NCBI GenBank assembly: GCA_904420005.1
Contig: CAJFTT010000051.1
Location: 1 to 45,985, forward strand
DNA length: 45,985 nt
From: Candidatus Tabaqchalia intestinavium
Lineage (GTDB): Bacteria > Bacillota > Clostridia > Oscillospirales > CAJFTT01
Direction of reading: 5' to 3'
The notes under the pieces: model-generated
The model's input: the letters and a program-made list of their open reading frames with translations, nothing else
What the model was told of the DNA's origin: nothing
The model's database searches: none
Translations under genes and position numbers: made by a program
Part shown: positions 34,171 to 42,904 of the stretch, piece by piece
Numbering within the stretch: the first letter of the stretch is position 1
Layout of the letters: each line of letters starts with the position of its first letter

Positions 34171-34290
34171 CAATATATTATAATTTAGATAATTTGGCGG
34201 CGGGATGTTGCCTGCCGCAGGCAAAACAGCGCGGAGAGGACAGCATGTCCGGCTGGGCCGGAAGAATCCAGAAGAAAGAAGGAAGAAGCG

Positions 34291-35607
34291 TTGCCGGAGC
34301 TTTCGCAACAGGAGCCGGCCGGGGTTTCGATCCTGGCGTTCGGCGCGAGGGGAGACGGGAAATTCCTCAATTCCAACGCCGTGCAGGCGGCGGTGGATTA
34401 TTGCTCCGCCAAAGGCGGCGGCACGGTGCTGGTGCCGGAGGGCGTGTATCTGTGCGGCACGGTGAGTCTGCGCTCCAACGTGACGCTGCGGCTGCTGCCG
34501 GGCGCGGTGCTCAAGGCGTCGGGCAATCTCGCGCATTACCGGCCAAACGGTTATGTGCATAATCTTTTCGGACGCACGCTGTCGTTTCTTTATGCCATCG
34601 GGCAGAGCGACGTGCGCATCGCAGGCGACGGGGAGATCGATCTCAACGACGCGGCCTTCCTGCGCTATGAAACCGTGCGCGGCTTTTACCTGCCAGCCGA
34701 GGGGCTCAGCGATGTGCAGCGCATGGAGACGGCCGCTGAGCCGGTCGAGCGGCCGACGCAGCCGATCTTTTTCCACGACTGCCGGCGGGTGCGCGTCGAC
34801 GGCGTGACCATCCGCAACGCCCCCTGCTGGACGCTGACCTTCTCGGTCTGCCGCGATGTGCGCGTGACGGGCGTGACGATTCACAATAACCTGCGCACGC
34901 CGGACAGCGACGGTGTGCATATTTCCGCCAGCAAAGACGTGATCCTTTCCGGTTGCCGCATCTCCACGGGGGGCGACGCCGTGGCCGTCACGAGCGTTAC
35001 CAATCCCAATTATATCGCCGAACGCGTGATCCTATCCGACTGTATCCTGCGCTCGCGCAGCGCCGCGCTGCGGCTGGGACAGGGCGCGTCCAAGGTGCGC
35101 GGCGTCATCGCGGGGCGGATCTATGTTTCCGATTCCAACCGGGGCGTGGGAATCTACGCTGCGGACGACGGTTTCGTCGAAGAAGTGACGCTGTCGGATT
35201 TCCAGCTGGAGACGCAGATTTTCCTCGGGGCCTGGGCGGGATATGGTGAGCCGCTGTATATATGCGCAGAAGGCGGCGGCAGCGTGCAGGGCATCGCCGC
35301 GAGTCGGTTCCGCTGCAGCGCGGAGAGCGGCGTGGCGCTGCAGGGCGCAGGCCGCAATGTGCGGGATATTGCATTGGCCGACTGGTCGGTGCGGCTGCGG
35401 CGCACGCGGCATTATGACCTCGTGGGAAACCGCGTTTGCCTGCCGCGGCATTTCGCGACGCAGCTGGCGGCCGAGAAGCTGCCGTGGTTGTTCGCGGAGG
35501 AGGTCGATTCCCTCGCGCTGCGCGGCGTGCGGGTGAGCGCGATGAGCGGCGGGCCGGGCCGCCTTGCGACGGAGCCGCTGCTGCGCAATGTTTCCCAGGC
35601 GGAATGA
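34291..35607 (+). CDS. GH28-family (polygalacturonase-like) beta-helix protein
   Basis: This 438-residue right-handed beta-helix protein has the GH28 entry motif ILAFGARGDGKFLNSNAVQA, the GGGTVLVPEGVYL coil, and the catalytic region: PDSDG (204-208, matching NTDG), then TGGDAVAVTS, where the family has GDD. G228 replaces the first Asp and D229 is kept, so catalysis may be altered. No signal peptide is seen, which suggests cytoplasmic breakdown of imported pectin-type oligosaccharides. The start is a TTG at 34291 behind GAAGGAAG; no in-frame ATG or GTG occurs upstream, and the next motif begins within 15 codons. The ATG at 34245 is in another frame. Confidence 0.82.
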   Translation: MPELSQQEPAGVSILAFGARGDGKFLNSNAVQAAVDYCSAKGGGTVLVPEGVYLCGTVSLRSNVTLRLLPGAVLKASGNLAHYRPNGYVHNLFGRTLSFLYAIGQSDVRIAGDGEIDLNDAAFLRYETVRGFYLPAEGLSDVQRMETAAEPVERPTQPIFFHDCRRVRVDGVTIRNAPCWTLTFSVCRDVRVTGVTIHNNLRTPDSDGVHISASKDVILSGCRISTGGDAVAVTSVTNPNYIAERVILSDCILRSRSAALRLGQGASKVRGVIAGRIYVSDSNRGVGIYAADDGFVEEVTLSDFQLETQIFLGAWAGYGEPLYICAEGGGSVQGIAASRFRCSAESGVALQGAGRNVRDIALADWSVRLRRTRHYDLVGNRVCLPRHFATQLAAEKLPWLFAEEVDSLALRGVRVSAMSGGPGRLATEPLLRNVSQAE

Positions 35608-35701
35608 ACCCGCTTCTGATTCGCTGGCCGAAGGGCTGCGCGGCAGGGAGCCGGTGCATGCAGATTTGGATATTATAACAACGAAAGGTTGAGAAAGAAC
35701 G

Positions 35702-37144
35702 ATGGCAGACAACAAGAAGATGGTCGAAGCGATCACCTCCATGGAGGAGGACTTCGCGAAATGGTATACCGACGTGGTCAAGAAGGCGGAGCTGGTGGAT
35801 TATTCCGGCGTGCGCGGCTGCGTTATCGTGCGCCCCTACGGCTGTGCGCTGTGGGAGAATATCCGCGACCTGCTGGACGCGCGCTTCAAGGCCACAGGGC
35901 ATGAGAACGTCATGATGCCCATGTTCATCCCGGAGAGCCTGCTGCAAAAGGAGAAGGATCACGTGGAGGGCTTCGCGCCTGAGGTGGCTTGGGTCACACA
36001 CGGCGGCGCGGAGAAGCTGCAGGAGCGTCTGTGCGTGCGCCCCACGTCGGAGACGCTCTTCTGCGACCATTACGCCAACATTGTCCACTCCTACCGCGAC
36101 CTGCCGAAGCTGTATAACCAGTGGTGCTCGGTCGTTCGCTGGGAGAAGACCACGCGCCCCTTCCTGCGCACGCGGGAATTCTGGTGGCAGGAGGGCCACA
36201 CCATTCATGAGACCGCGCAGGAGGCGCTGGAGGAGACCGAGCGCATGCTCAACATTTACGCCGATTTCTGCGAGCAGGAGCTGGCGATTCCCGTCATTCG
36301 CGGGCGCAAAACCGACAAGGAGAAATTCGCCGGCGCTGAAGCCACCTATACGGTCGAGGCCATGATGCATGACGGCAAGGCGCTGCAGAGCGCGACGTCG
36401 CATTATTTCGGCGACGGCTTCGCCCGCGCGTTTGAGATCGTCTTTACCGGCCGGGACAACAAGCCGCAGTACCCGCATCAGACGTCCTGGGGTATGTCGA
36501 CCCGCATCATCGGGGCCATCATCATGTGCCACGGCGACAATAACGGCCTTGTGCTGCCGCCGGCGGTCGCGCCCGTGCAGGTGATGATCGTGCCCATTGC
36601 AGCGCACAAGGGCGGCGTGCTGGAGAAGGCTGAGGCGCTGCGCACCCGACTGGAGAAGGTCTGCCGCGTGAAAATGGACGCGAGCGAGCAGTCGCCCGGC
36701 TGGAAGTTCGCTGAATATGAGATGAAAGGCGTGCCGCTGCGTCTGGAGATCGGGCCGAAGGACATCGAGCAGAATCAGTGTGTGCTGGTGCGGCGCGACA
36801 CTCGGGAGAAGACGATTGTGCCGCTTGAAGCGCTGGAGACGGAGGTGCCCCGTCTGCTGACCGCGGTGCGCGACGGGCTGTATGAGAAGGCGCTGGCCCG
36901 CCGGGAGAGCATGACCTATCAGGCGAGCTCCATGGAGGAGCTGCGCGAGATCGTCTCGACCAAAGCGGGCTTTGTCAAGGCGCCCTGGTGCGGCAGCCGC
37001 GCGTGCGAGGAGAAGCTCAAGGAGGATCTGGGCATCACCTCCCGTTGCATTCCGTTTGACGGCGGGCACCAGGAGCATGCGGGCGTCTGCCCGGTCTGCG
37101 GGAAAGAGACGGATACGATCGTCGTCTGGGGTACGGCATATTAA
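35702..37144 (+). CDS. proS: Prolyl-tRNA synthetase (short, ProS3 type)
   Basis: This 480-residue class II synthetase charges tRNA-Pro with proline. Motif 1 includes [17 protein letters not shown], motif 2 [17 protein letters not shown], and motif 3 the [19 protein letters not shown] region. The anticodon-binding domain starts near 285, and the C-terminal zinc-like domain has [10 protein letters not shown] and CPVCGKE. This is the archaeal/eukaryal-like short form without the editing domain, frequent in Clostridia. No T-box was found in the 94-base leader. It is followed by a strong terminator at 37291-37334. Confidence 0.96.
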   Translation: MADNKKMVEAITSMEEDFAKWYTDVVKKAELVDYSGVRGCVIVRPYGCALWENIRDLLDARFKATGHENVMMPMFIPESLLQKEKDHVEGFAPEVAWVTHGGAEKLQERLCVRPTSETLFCDHYANIVHSYRDLPKLYNQWCSVVRWEKTTRPFLRTREFWWQEGHTIHETAQEALEETERMLNIYADFCEQELAIPVIRGRKTDKEKFAGAEATYTVEAMMHDGKALQSATSHYFGDGFARAFEIVFTGRDNKPQYPHQTSWGMSTRIIGAIIMCHGDNNGLVLPPAVAPVQVMIVPIAAHKGGVLEKAEALRTRLEKVCRVKMDASEQSPGWKFAEYEMKGVPLRLEIGPKDIEQNQCVLVRRDTREKTIVPLEALETEVPRLLTAVRDGLYEKALARRESMTYQASSMEELREIVSTKAGFVKAPWCGSRACEEKLKEDLGITSRCIPFDGGHQEHAGVCPVCGKETDTIVVWGTAY

Positions 37145-37290
37145 AGAGCTCTGCATGAAAAAGACATGGTCGTGGTGCAGCTTGCGAGCTTGGCGGTGCG
37201 GCATGGAAGATTCGCTGTGCCGTCTGCGGGCGCCCGCGGGAGATGGCTTGGGGCTTTGGCAGTTTGTACCCGGGAAATATATGCAGTTTA

Positions 37291-37334
37291 CAGACAAAAG
37301 AGCGGTGCGCACAAGCGCACCGCTCTTTTGTCTG
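37291..37334 (+). terminator. Strong terminator after proS
   Basis: A perfect 20-bp stem (37291-37310 with 37315-37334) and an ACAA loop. The core GAGCGGTGCGC / GCGCACCGCTC ends in TTTT. It lies 146 bases past the proS stop. Confidence 0.9.
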
Positions 37335-37527
37335 CGTTAGAGATGGAGCTCGCAGCTTTTTTGGCAGATGGAAGTGCTTATGCGGAAGTTGCCTGCATTT
37401 TTCGCTTTGATATCATGCGGCGCCGCTTTTGGGAATACGTTCAACGGGCTGGCATAACGCAGATCAATGCGGGAGCGGGAAATGGAAACTTTTACATTCC
37501 AAATTGGAGAATATTGCGCAAAAGTTA

Positions 37528-37556
37528 TTGCAATATGAAAAATATTGTGTTATATT
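37528..37556 (+). promoter_or_regulatory. Promoter of the discoidin-type lipoprotein gene
   Basis: TTGCAA (37528-37533), 17 bases, TATATT (37551-37556), in A+T-rich sequence. It gives a ~35-base leader with GAAAGGAG before the ATG. Confidence 0.8.
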
Positions 37557-37598
37557 ATCCATAGAAATATACGATACATTGCGAAAGGAGAAAAAATA

Positions 37599-38357
37599 AT
37601 GAAAAGAATTCTGACAATTTTGCTTGCGTGTGGCATGTTGCTCGCGCTGGCATCCTGCAGCGGCGATCCCGCGGAGACTTCCAGTGTGGCATCTCAGACA
37701 CAAACGTCCTCGAGCGCCCCGGCGGCCCCTTCCGACGAGGATTCTTCCGAAGCGCCTGTTTCTTCAGAAGCGCCAGAAGAGGAGGATTCTCTTAACCTTG
37801 CGCTGGATGGGACAGCGTATGTCGACTCTGTCAGCACGGAATATCCGCAGTACGTAGCAGAAAACCTCAATGACGGCGACAACACCGGCGAGAGCCGCTG
37901 GCAGTCGGCGGCTTACGGCGGTTATGAGACGCGCAATGAGGATGGCTCCTATGACGGAGAATACCAGGAAGCTTATTGCGGCATCCAGTGGGACGAAGCG
38001 CAGACTTTTGATACCATTGTGATCGATTGGGAGACCGCGCATCCGACGGAAGAAGGCTTCCATGTGGAGTCCTCCGACGATGGGGAGACCTGGGAAGAAG
38101 TGGAGTTCACCAACGAGCGGACCGGCACGATGACGGACGGTGTTCTGGATAAGAACCATCAGATCGATACCATCACGTTCGATCCCATCACAGCCAAGTA
38201 CATCCGCGTCGTCTGCACAGAAGCGTACAACTGTGAAGATGGCTACAAGACGAAGCCTTCCTGCTGGGAGTTCGAGGTTTATAACAGCGCGGACGTCGAG
38301 GCGGCCCAGGAGGGAACAACCTCTGGCGAAGACACGAGCGAAACGACCGCAGAGTAA
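37599..38357 (+). CDS. Lipoprotein with an F5/8 type C (discoidin-like) domain
   Basis: This 252-residue exported protein has a signal peptide ending in the lipobox LASC, with the lipidated Cys at 20. A Ser/Pro/Glu linker (SSEAPVSSEAPEEED) leads to one discoidin-like domain (about 65-235). The domain shows LALDGTAYVDSVSTEYPQY, ESRWQSA, FDTIVIDWE, GFHVESSDDGETW and AKYIRVVCTEA...CWEFEVYN, the standard F5/8C strand order. It should sit on the outer face of the membrane and bind a glycan or wall polymer. Its last strands match the partial gene at 2-439, but here the anchor is N-terminal. The ATG follows GAAAGGAG. It has its own promoter and terminator. Confidence 0.9.
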   Translation: MKRILTILLACGMLLALASCSGDPAETSSVASQTQTSSSAPAAPSDEDSSEAPVSSEAPEEEDSLNLALDGTAYVDSVSTEYPQYVAENLNDGDNTGESRWQSAAYGGYETRNEDGSYDGEYQEAYCGIQWDEAQTFDTIVIDWETAHPTEEGFHVESSDDGETWEEVEFTNERTGTMTDGVLDKNHQIDTITFDPITAKYIRVVCTEAYNCEDGYKTKPSCWEFEVYNSADVEAAQEGTTSGEDTSETTAE

Positions 38358-38381
38358 GTTTTTGCCTGAATTAGAAACGGC

Positions 38382-38423
38382 AAGCGGCAGGTCGCCGGGT
38401 TTACCGGCAGCCTGCCGCTTTTT
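38382..38423 (+). terminator. Terminator after the discoidin lipoprotein
   Basis: AAGCGGCAGG (38382-38391) pairs with CCTGCCGCTT (38411-38420), with an inner CCGG/CCGG stem and a trailing T-run. Confidence 0.88.
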
Positions 38424-38760
38424 CATGCGACAAAAAATGATTTTTACGGCAGCATACGCGCGGGCAACCTGGGACAACCCGCTGCTCGGCTGCGAAAAAT
38501 CGCGATGGACGACGTCGCACACTGGAGTGTGAGAACCCGCCTTGGCGCCGCGGCATTTTTCGCCAGCAACCATACATTCCATATTTCCCGCCTGTCGGGG
38601 CGCTTGGGGCCTGGCTTGAAGGAGACGCCTGCGCGGCTTGAAAGCCGGAGCGCATCCGATGCGACCGACCGCGGCGAAATTTTCTGCGCGGCCTGTAGGA
38701 TAAGCGCGCTGAAAGTGCGTCGACGCCTGTGTGACCGGATGCCCGATGCTGTGCGCAGGG
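38424..38760. other. Convergent intergenic region, nothing recognised
   Basis: This 337-base stretch lies between the lipoprotein terminator and the 3' end of the minus-strand acetyltransferase gene. No gene, hairpin with T-run for the minus strand, or RNA signature was found. Confidence 0.5.
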
Positions 38761-39384
38761 TTAAATCCGCAGCGTCGCGATTTCCCGCTGCAGGCGGTCG
38801 AGGAACCGGGCCGCGGGGACGCCGTCCATCTGCGTATGATGAAATTGGAACGAGATCGGGAGAATTGTTTTATGCAGCCGCTTTCTGTATCGACCCCAGA
38901 TCAAGAACGGGTTGTTGTAAATGCCTGCATAGAGATTCACCGCGCCGTCGATGTCATATTGGACCAGCGCCGACGTCCCGATAACCATATAGCCTTCTTC
39001 CAAATCGTGATTCTCACAGCTTTCACGTACCTGTCGGGTCAGTCTGCGATAGTCCGCCTGAAACTGCGTGAGATCGTCTGAATAAGGGATATCGCAGGTG
39101 TGAATTGTCCCGTCGGCTGTTTCCACCACGGTGTTCACCGCCAGCTTGTCATACTGCATCATCGCATCGCCGACGGGGAGCAGATAGAATTCGTCTGTCT
39201 GGCAAGCCGCTTTGCCGATACACCAGCACATCAGCATATGAAACTGAAGCGCGTGTTTGCGGCTGCATCTTCTGAGGTTTGTGACGTCGAGCGTCTTGAA
39301 AAGCGTCACCATCGGCATGGGCGCTTTTCTCCATAGCTCGAATGCAGCCGCGCGCGGCGTCTGCCGGGGGTCGATTGTCTGCAT
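38761..39384 (-). CDS. Chloramphenicol acetyltransferase-like protein
   Basis: This 207-residue protein has the CAT fold. The catalytic motif HHTQMDG lies at residues 182-188 (family HHxxxDG) and the preceding strand is ILPISFQFHH. The middle region carries YAGIYNNPFLIWG in place of the CAT substrate pocket. Length is about 10 residues short of CatA enzymes. Many Clostridia carry chromosomal CAT homologues of this kind whose acceptor is unknown, so resistance should not be assumed. No mobile element flanks it. It lies downstream of ackA with a terminator between. Confidence 0.82.
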   Translation of the reverse strand: MQTIDPRQTPRAAAFELWRKAPMPMVTLFKTLDVTNLRRCSRKHALQFHMLMCWCIGKAACQTDEFYLLPVGDAMMQYDKLAVNTVVETADGTIHTCDIPYSDDLTQFQADYRRLTRQVRESCENHDLEEGYMVIGTSALVQYDIDGAVNLYAGIYNNPFLIWGRYRKRLHKTILPISFQFHHTQMDGVPAARFLDRLQREIATLRI

Positions 39385-39447
39385 GGTCGGTCGCCTCGTT
39401 TCCTTGTTCTGTTTTGCCCCTGCGGGAGAGATGCTCGTCGCAGGGAG

Positions 39448-39481
39448 AAAAATATCAGTGGCAGACGGATGCCTGCCACTG
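39448..39481 (-). terminator. Terminator after ackA
   Basis: On the minus strand CAGTGGCAG pairs with CTGCCACTG, followed by GATATTTTTC. A second stem without a T-run (GCTCCGC 39497-39503 with GCGGAGC 39517-39523) lies between it and the ackA stop. Confidence 0.75.
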
Positions 39482-39543
39482 TGCTTTGCTCCATAGGCTC
39501 CGCTCGCTGCATGCGGGCGGAGCGGATTTGCAGTAAAAGAAGG

Positions 39544-40752
39544 TTATTTGCCGGCTTTCGCGATGACGGCCAGCGTGTCCTTCGCGATCATGTATTCCTC
39601 ATTGGTGGGGATGACAAAGGTGCGCACGCGCGCGCCCGGCGCCGTGATTTCCGCTTCTTTGCCGTGGATGATGGTGTCGTTCTTCGCTTCGTCGATCTTG
39701 ACGCCGAAATACGCGAGCTGACGGCAGACGTTGGCGCGCAGGTTGGGATTGTTTTCCCCGATGCCGGCGGAGAAGACCAACGCGTCGAGGCCGCCCATCG
39801 CGGCGACGTAACCGCCGATATATTTGACGATCTCATAGCGCACCACTTCCTGCGTGCGGATGGCGCGTTCGTCGCCGGCTTGGGCCGCGTCCTCAATATC
39901 GCGGGAATCGCTGGAAATGCCGGACAGGCCAAGGAAGCCGCACTTTTTGTTCATGAATACGCTCATCTCCGCCGCAGTCATGTTCTCCTTTTCCATCAGG
40001 TAGGTCACGACGGAGGGATCGATGGTGCCTGTGCGGGTTCCCATGGGGATGCCGGCCAGCGGCGTGAAGCCCATGCTGGTGTCCACGCATTTGCCGCCGT
40101 CAATGGCGGTGATGGAAGAACCGTTGCCCAGATGGCAAGTGATGGCTTTGATCTCTGACTTGTCTTTTCCCATCAGCTCGGCCAGCCGCTCGCTGAGATA
40201 GCGGTGGGAGGTGCCGTGAAAGCCGTAGCGGCGCACAGCGTATTTTTCGTAAAATTCATAAGGCACAGCATAAAGGTACGCCTTGCGCGGCATGGTCTGA
40301 TGGAACGCTGTGTCGAACACCACCACATGCGGAATATTGGGCATTTCCTTGCGGCAGGCTTTGATGCCCGTCACGCTGCCGGGATTGTGCAGCGGCGCGA
40401 GCGGGGTGACCTCTTCAATGCCGCGGATGACGTCGTCCGTGACCAGCATGGCCTCTTTGAATTTTTCACCGCCGTGCACGATGCGGTGGCCGACGGCATA
40501 GATCTCGTCCATGCTCTGGAGCACGGCGTAGTCGCCGGAGGTCAATGCCTCCAGCACAACCTTGATGGCGGCGCCGTGATCGGGCATGGCGATGTTCTTC
40601 TCCAGTTTGCGGCCGTCCTGCGTCTTGTGCTCGAACAGACCGTCGAGCCCGATGCGGCTGCAATTGCCCTTGGCCAGCACATCGGTGGTGTCCATATCGA
40701 TGAGCTGGTACTTGATGGAAGAACTGCCGGCGTTAATGACCAAAACCTTCAT
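39544..40752 (-). CDS. ackA: Acetate kinase
   Basis: This 402-residue ASKHA kinase interconverts acetyl phosphate plus ADP and acetate plus ATP, the energy-yielding last step of acetate fermentation. It has the N-terminal NAGSSSIKYQL (7-17), RYGFHGTSHRYL, ITCHLGNGSSI, TSMGFTPLAGIPMGTRTG and VFSAGIGENNPNLR. All are standard. The ATG at 40752 has AAGGAG 8 bases upstream. No pta gene is adjacent. It is divergent from tmcAL, whose enzyme also activates acetate. Confidence 0.97.
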   Translation of the reverse strand: MKVLVINAGSSSIKYQLIDMDTTDVLAKGNCSRIGLDGLFEHKTQDGRKLEKNIAMPDHGAAIKVVLEALTSGDYAVLQSMDEIYAVGHRIVHGGEKFKEAMLVTDDVIRGIEEVTPLAPLHNPGSVTGIKACRKEMPNIPHVVVFDTAFHQTMPRKAYLYAVPYEFYEKYAVRRYGFHGTSHRYLSERLAELMGKDKSEIKAITCHLGNGSSITAIDGGKCVDTSMGFTPLAGIPMGTRTGTIDPSVVTYLMEKENMTAAEMSVFMNKKCGFLGLSGISSDSRDIEDAAQAGDERAIRTQEVVRYEIVKYIGGYVAAMGGLDALVFSAGIGENNPNLRANVCRQLAYFGVKIDEAKNDTIIHGKEAEITAPGARVRTFVIPTNEEYMIAKDTLAVIAKAGK

Positions 40753-40802
40753 TTTTTGCTTGCTCCTTATTTCAAAATTCGCTGTTTCAAACCGGGATGC
40801 TG

Positions 40803-40811
40803 TGGTATAAT
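40803..40811 (+). promoter_or_regulatory. Extended -10 promoter candidate for tmcAL
   Basis: TGG-TATAAT with TATAAT at 40806-40811. The -35 region (around TGTTTC, 17 bases upstream) is weak. It lies 206 bases before tmcAL, which is a long leader. Confidence 0.4.
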
Positions 40812-40935
40812 GATTCCCGGACAGGCTCTCATGCACCGCAAAAATCACGCGGCGAATGAAAAACTCTACCTTATATCATAAGATAAAATTCGTTTATCCG
40901 CAAGTGTTTTTTACGCAAAACAGGTATTTTTCCAC

Positions 40936-40957
40936 AAAAAACGCCCGTTTGCGGGCG
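40936..40957 (-). terminator. Terminator-like hairpin between ackA and tmcAL
   Basis: On the minus strand CGCCCG pairs with CGGGCG around a 4-base loop, followed by TTTTTT. It points toward ackA from the tmcAL side, where no minus-strand gene exists. It would stop antisense transcription or define a short RNA. Confidence 0.5.
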
Positions 40958-41016
40958 CATGAAATTCCGGGGACCGCCGCGTATCTCCCGCGGCGGCGAA
41001 GAAAGGGGGCGGCGGC

Positions 41017-42204
41017 ATGTCGGTGATCGGCGTGGTGGCGGAATACAATCCGTTTCATAACGGGCATGCTTATATGCTCCGGCAGGCGCGGGCACAGGCA
41101 GGGGCGCAGGCCGCGGTGGCGGTTATGAGCGGCAGCTTTGTGCAGCGCGCGGAGCCGGCCGTGATTCCCAAGGCGGCGCGCGTGGAGGCGGCGCTGCGCG
41201 GCGGCGTGGATCTCGTGCTGGAGCTGCCGGTGGATTTTGCCGTCGCTTCGGCGGAGGGCTTTGCGCGCGGGGCGGTATGGATTTTGCATGCGTTGGGCGT
41301 GGTGGATTTTCTGGCGTTCGGCTGTGAGGCGGGGGAGGCGGCACCGCTCGTGCAGCTGGCGGCGCTGCTGCGCGCGCCTGCTTTTTCCGCCGCGCTGCGG
41401 CCGTATCTCGACGGAGGGATGGCGTTCGCCGCCGCGCGCCAGGCGGCGGTGGAGCGCTTGGCAGGGGAGGATACGGCGGCGCTGCTTGCGCAGCCCAATA
41501 ATTTGCTTGCTGTGGAATATTGCAAGGCGCTGGCGGAATTTGACAGCCCCATGCAGCCGCTGGCGGTGCAGCGGCAGGGCGCGGCGCACGGAGCGGCCGC
41601 GCCGGCGGGGACCTTCGCTTCGGCGCAGTATCTGCGCGGCCTGCTGCGCGCGGGAGAGACTGGTTGGGAAGCGTTCGTGCCGGAAGGAAGCGCGCGTGTG
41701 CTGCACCGGGAGATGGCGCGCGGACATCTGGCGCGGGAGCGCGACGCCGTGCAGCTCGGCCGCCTGCGCGCGCTGGACGAGGATGCACTCGCGCAGCTGC
41801 CGGGAATGCGCGAAGGGCTGGAGCATCGCCTGGCGCGCGCCATCGCGGCCGGCACGTCGCTGCAGGAGGTGTATTCCTATGCAAAGTCCAAGCGTTATGC
41901 GCATTCTGCCATCCGGCGGCTGTGCCTTGCCGCTTTTCTCGGTTTGCGTGCGCAGCCGTTGGATGCGCTGCCGCCTGCCATCCGGGTTCTGGGCTTTACA
42001 CAGACCGGTGCGGCGCTGCTGCGGGAGGCCAAGCAGGAGGCCCGGCTGCCCATTGTGACCAAGGCTGCCGACGCAGGGCAGGCTGGTGAACAGACGCGTC
42101 ATATGTTGGAGAAAGAGAGCGCAGCGACGGATGCGTTTGGCCTGCTCACGGACCAAATTCTTCCATGCGGGGAAGAATATCGCAATTTTCCAGTCAAAAT
42201 TTGA
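41017..42204 (+). CDS. tmcAL: tRNA(Met) cytidine acetate ligase
   Basis: This 395-residue protein makes N4-acetylcytidine at the wobble position of elongator tRNA-Met, using acetate and ATP through an acetyl-adenylate. It has the nucleotidyltransferase core VVAEYNPFHNGHAYML with H14 and H17 (HxGH), MSGSFVQRAEPAVI, and DLVLELPVDFAVASAEGFA. The family is also known as YlbM/DUF795. The length is normal and the ribosome binding site is GAAAGGGGG. It is divergent from acetate kinase, a recurrent Firmicutes neighbourhood that makes sense because both enzymes use acetate. Confidence 0.95.
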   Translation: MSVIGVVAEYNPFHNGHAYMLRQARAQAGAQAAVAVMSGSFVQRAEPAVIPKAARVEAALRGGVDLVLELPVDFAVASAEGFARGAVWILHALGVVDFLAFGCEAGEAAPLVQLAALLRAPAFSAALRPYLDGGMAFAAARQAAVERLAGEDTAALLAQPNNLLAVEYCKALAEFDSPMQPLAVQRQGAAHGAAAPAGTFASAQYLRGLLRAGETGWEAFVPEGSARVLHREMARGHLARERDAVQLGRLRALDEDALAQLPGMREGLEHRLARAIAAGTSLQEVYSYAKSKRYAHSAIRRLCLAAFLGLRAQPLDALPPAIRVLGFTQTGAALLREAKQEARLPIVTKAADAGQAGEQTRHMLEKESAATDAFGLLTDQILPCGEEYRNFPVKI

Positions 42205-42242
42205 TAAAAAAACACGAACGTATGTTTTTGTGAAAATTGTGG

Positions 42243-42271
42243 TTGACACGGGCGGGGAAATAAGCTATGAT
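42243..42271 (+). promoter_or_regulatory. Near-consensus sigma-A promoter of the sigma-factor gene
   Basis: TTGACA (42243-42248), 17 bases, TATGAT (42266-42271). The transcript would start near 42278, leaving too little leader for a TTG start at 42286 and favouring the GTG at 42316. Confidence 0.88.
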
Positions 42272-42315
42272 ATACACAAGCTGAATTGGTGGAAAGGCCG
42301 TTTGAGGTGAAGCAG

Positions 42316-42891
42316 GTGTCGGAAAGACGGGACGACGAGACGCTCGTGGCGTGTGCAAAACGCGCAGACGAAGCCGCGCTTGTGGAGCTGTTTGTTCGGT
42401 TTGAGCCATTGGTTCGGCGGCGTGCGGCGCATTTTTCGGGAGAAGGTCTGGAACAGGAGGATCTTCGCCAGGAAGGGATGCTCGGTCTGCTGTCCGCCGT
42501 GCGAAATTTTGACGACGGAAAAGGCGCCAGCTTTCGCACGTTTGCGGGTCTGTGCATTGATCGTCGTATGCGTACTGCGGTCAGGACTGCTTCTCGGCAA
42601 AAGCGCGCGCCTCGCAAGGCGCCCGTTTCGCTCGAGGAGATGCCCCCGACGCAGGAGATCGCGGATTCACGGGAGGTTGATCCGGAGAATCTCGTGATCG
42701 AAAAGGAGAGCCTCGAGACGGCGAAGCAGCTTGTGTCCCGGCATCTGTCTGCGTTCGAGCGGACGGTGTTGGAGCTGTATATTTCCGGCTGTGACTATCG
42801 GGAGATGGCGCGCCAGCTGGGAAAGAGCAGGAAATCCGTGGACAATGCGCTGTATCGAATCCGGCGGAAGCTCAACCGTCAGCAATCCTGA
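42316..42891 (+). CDS. sigH: RNA polymerase sigma factor, SigH-like
   Basis: This 191-residue sigma-70 family protein is most like SigH (Spo0H). Region 2 reads EDLRQEGMLGLLSAVRNFDD and then FRTFAGLCIDRRMRTAVRTA, followed by SRQKRAPRKAPVSLEE. Region 4 is a helix-turn-helix, YREMARQLGKSRKSVDNALYRIRRKL. In sporulating Firmicutes SigH directs early sporulation and competence genes. It is slightly shorter than the B. subtilis protein (218). The GTG at 42316 is preferred because GAGGTG lies six bases upstream; TTG 42286 and GTG 42307 are alternatives. It is placed before a zinc-ribbon gene, not before rpmG-secE-nusG. Assignment to SigH rather than another group is strong but not certain. Confidence 0.85.
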   Translation: MSERRDDETLVACAKRADEAALVELFVRFEPLVRRRAAHFSGEGLEQEDLRQEGMLGLLSAVRNFDDGKGASFRTFAGLCIDRRMRTAVRTASRQKRAPRKAPVSLEEMPPTQEIADSREVDPENLVIEKESLETAKQLVSRHLSAFERTVLELYISGCDYREMARQLGKSRKSVDNALYRIRRKLNRQQS

Positions 42892-42904
42892 AATCAACTC
42901 AATA

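Larger units (their letters stand above)
37145..37598. other. Intergenic region between proS and the lipoprotein gene
   Basis: This 454-base stretch holds the proS terminator (37291-37334) and the lipoprotein promoter (37528-37556). An open frame at 37166-37564 crosses both and is not credible. It becomes A+T-rich after ~37480. Nothing else was recognised. Confidence 0.55.

Noticed and set aside
35608-35701. A T-box or other riboswitch in front of proS
   Set aside because: The 94-base leader is too short and lacks the T-box sequence AGGGTGGNACCGCG.
37166-37564. A 132-codon open frame between proS and the lipoprotein gene
   Set aside because: It runs through a perfect 20-bp terminator and the next gene's promoter, and has no recognisable protein features.
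38761-39384. An acquired chloramphenicol-resistance gene
   Set aside because: Only the catalytic motif is shared with confidence; there are no flanking insertion sequences, and CAT-like housekeeping proteins are common in Clostridia.
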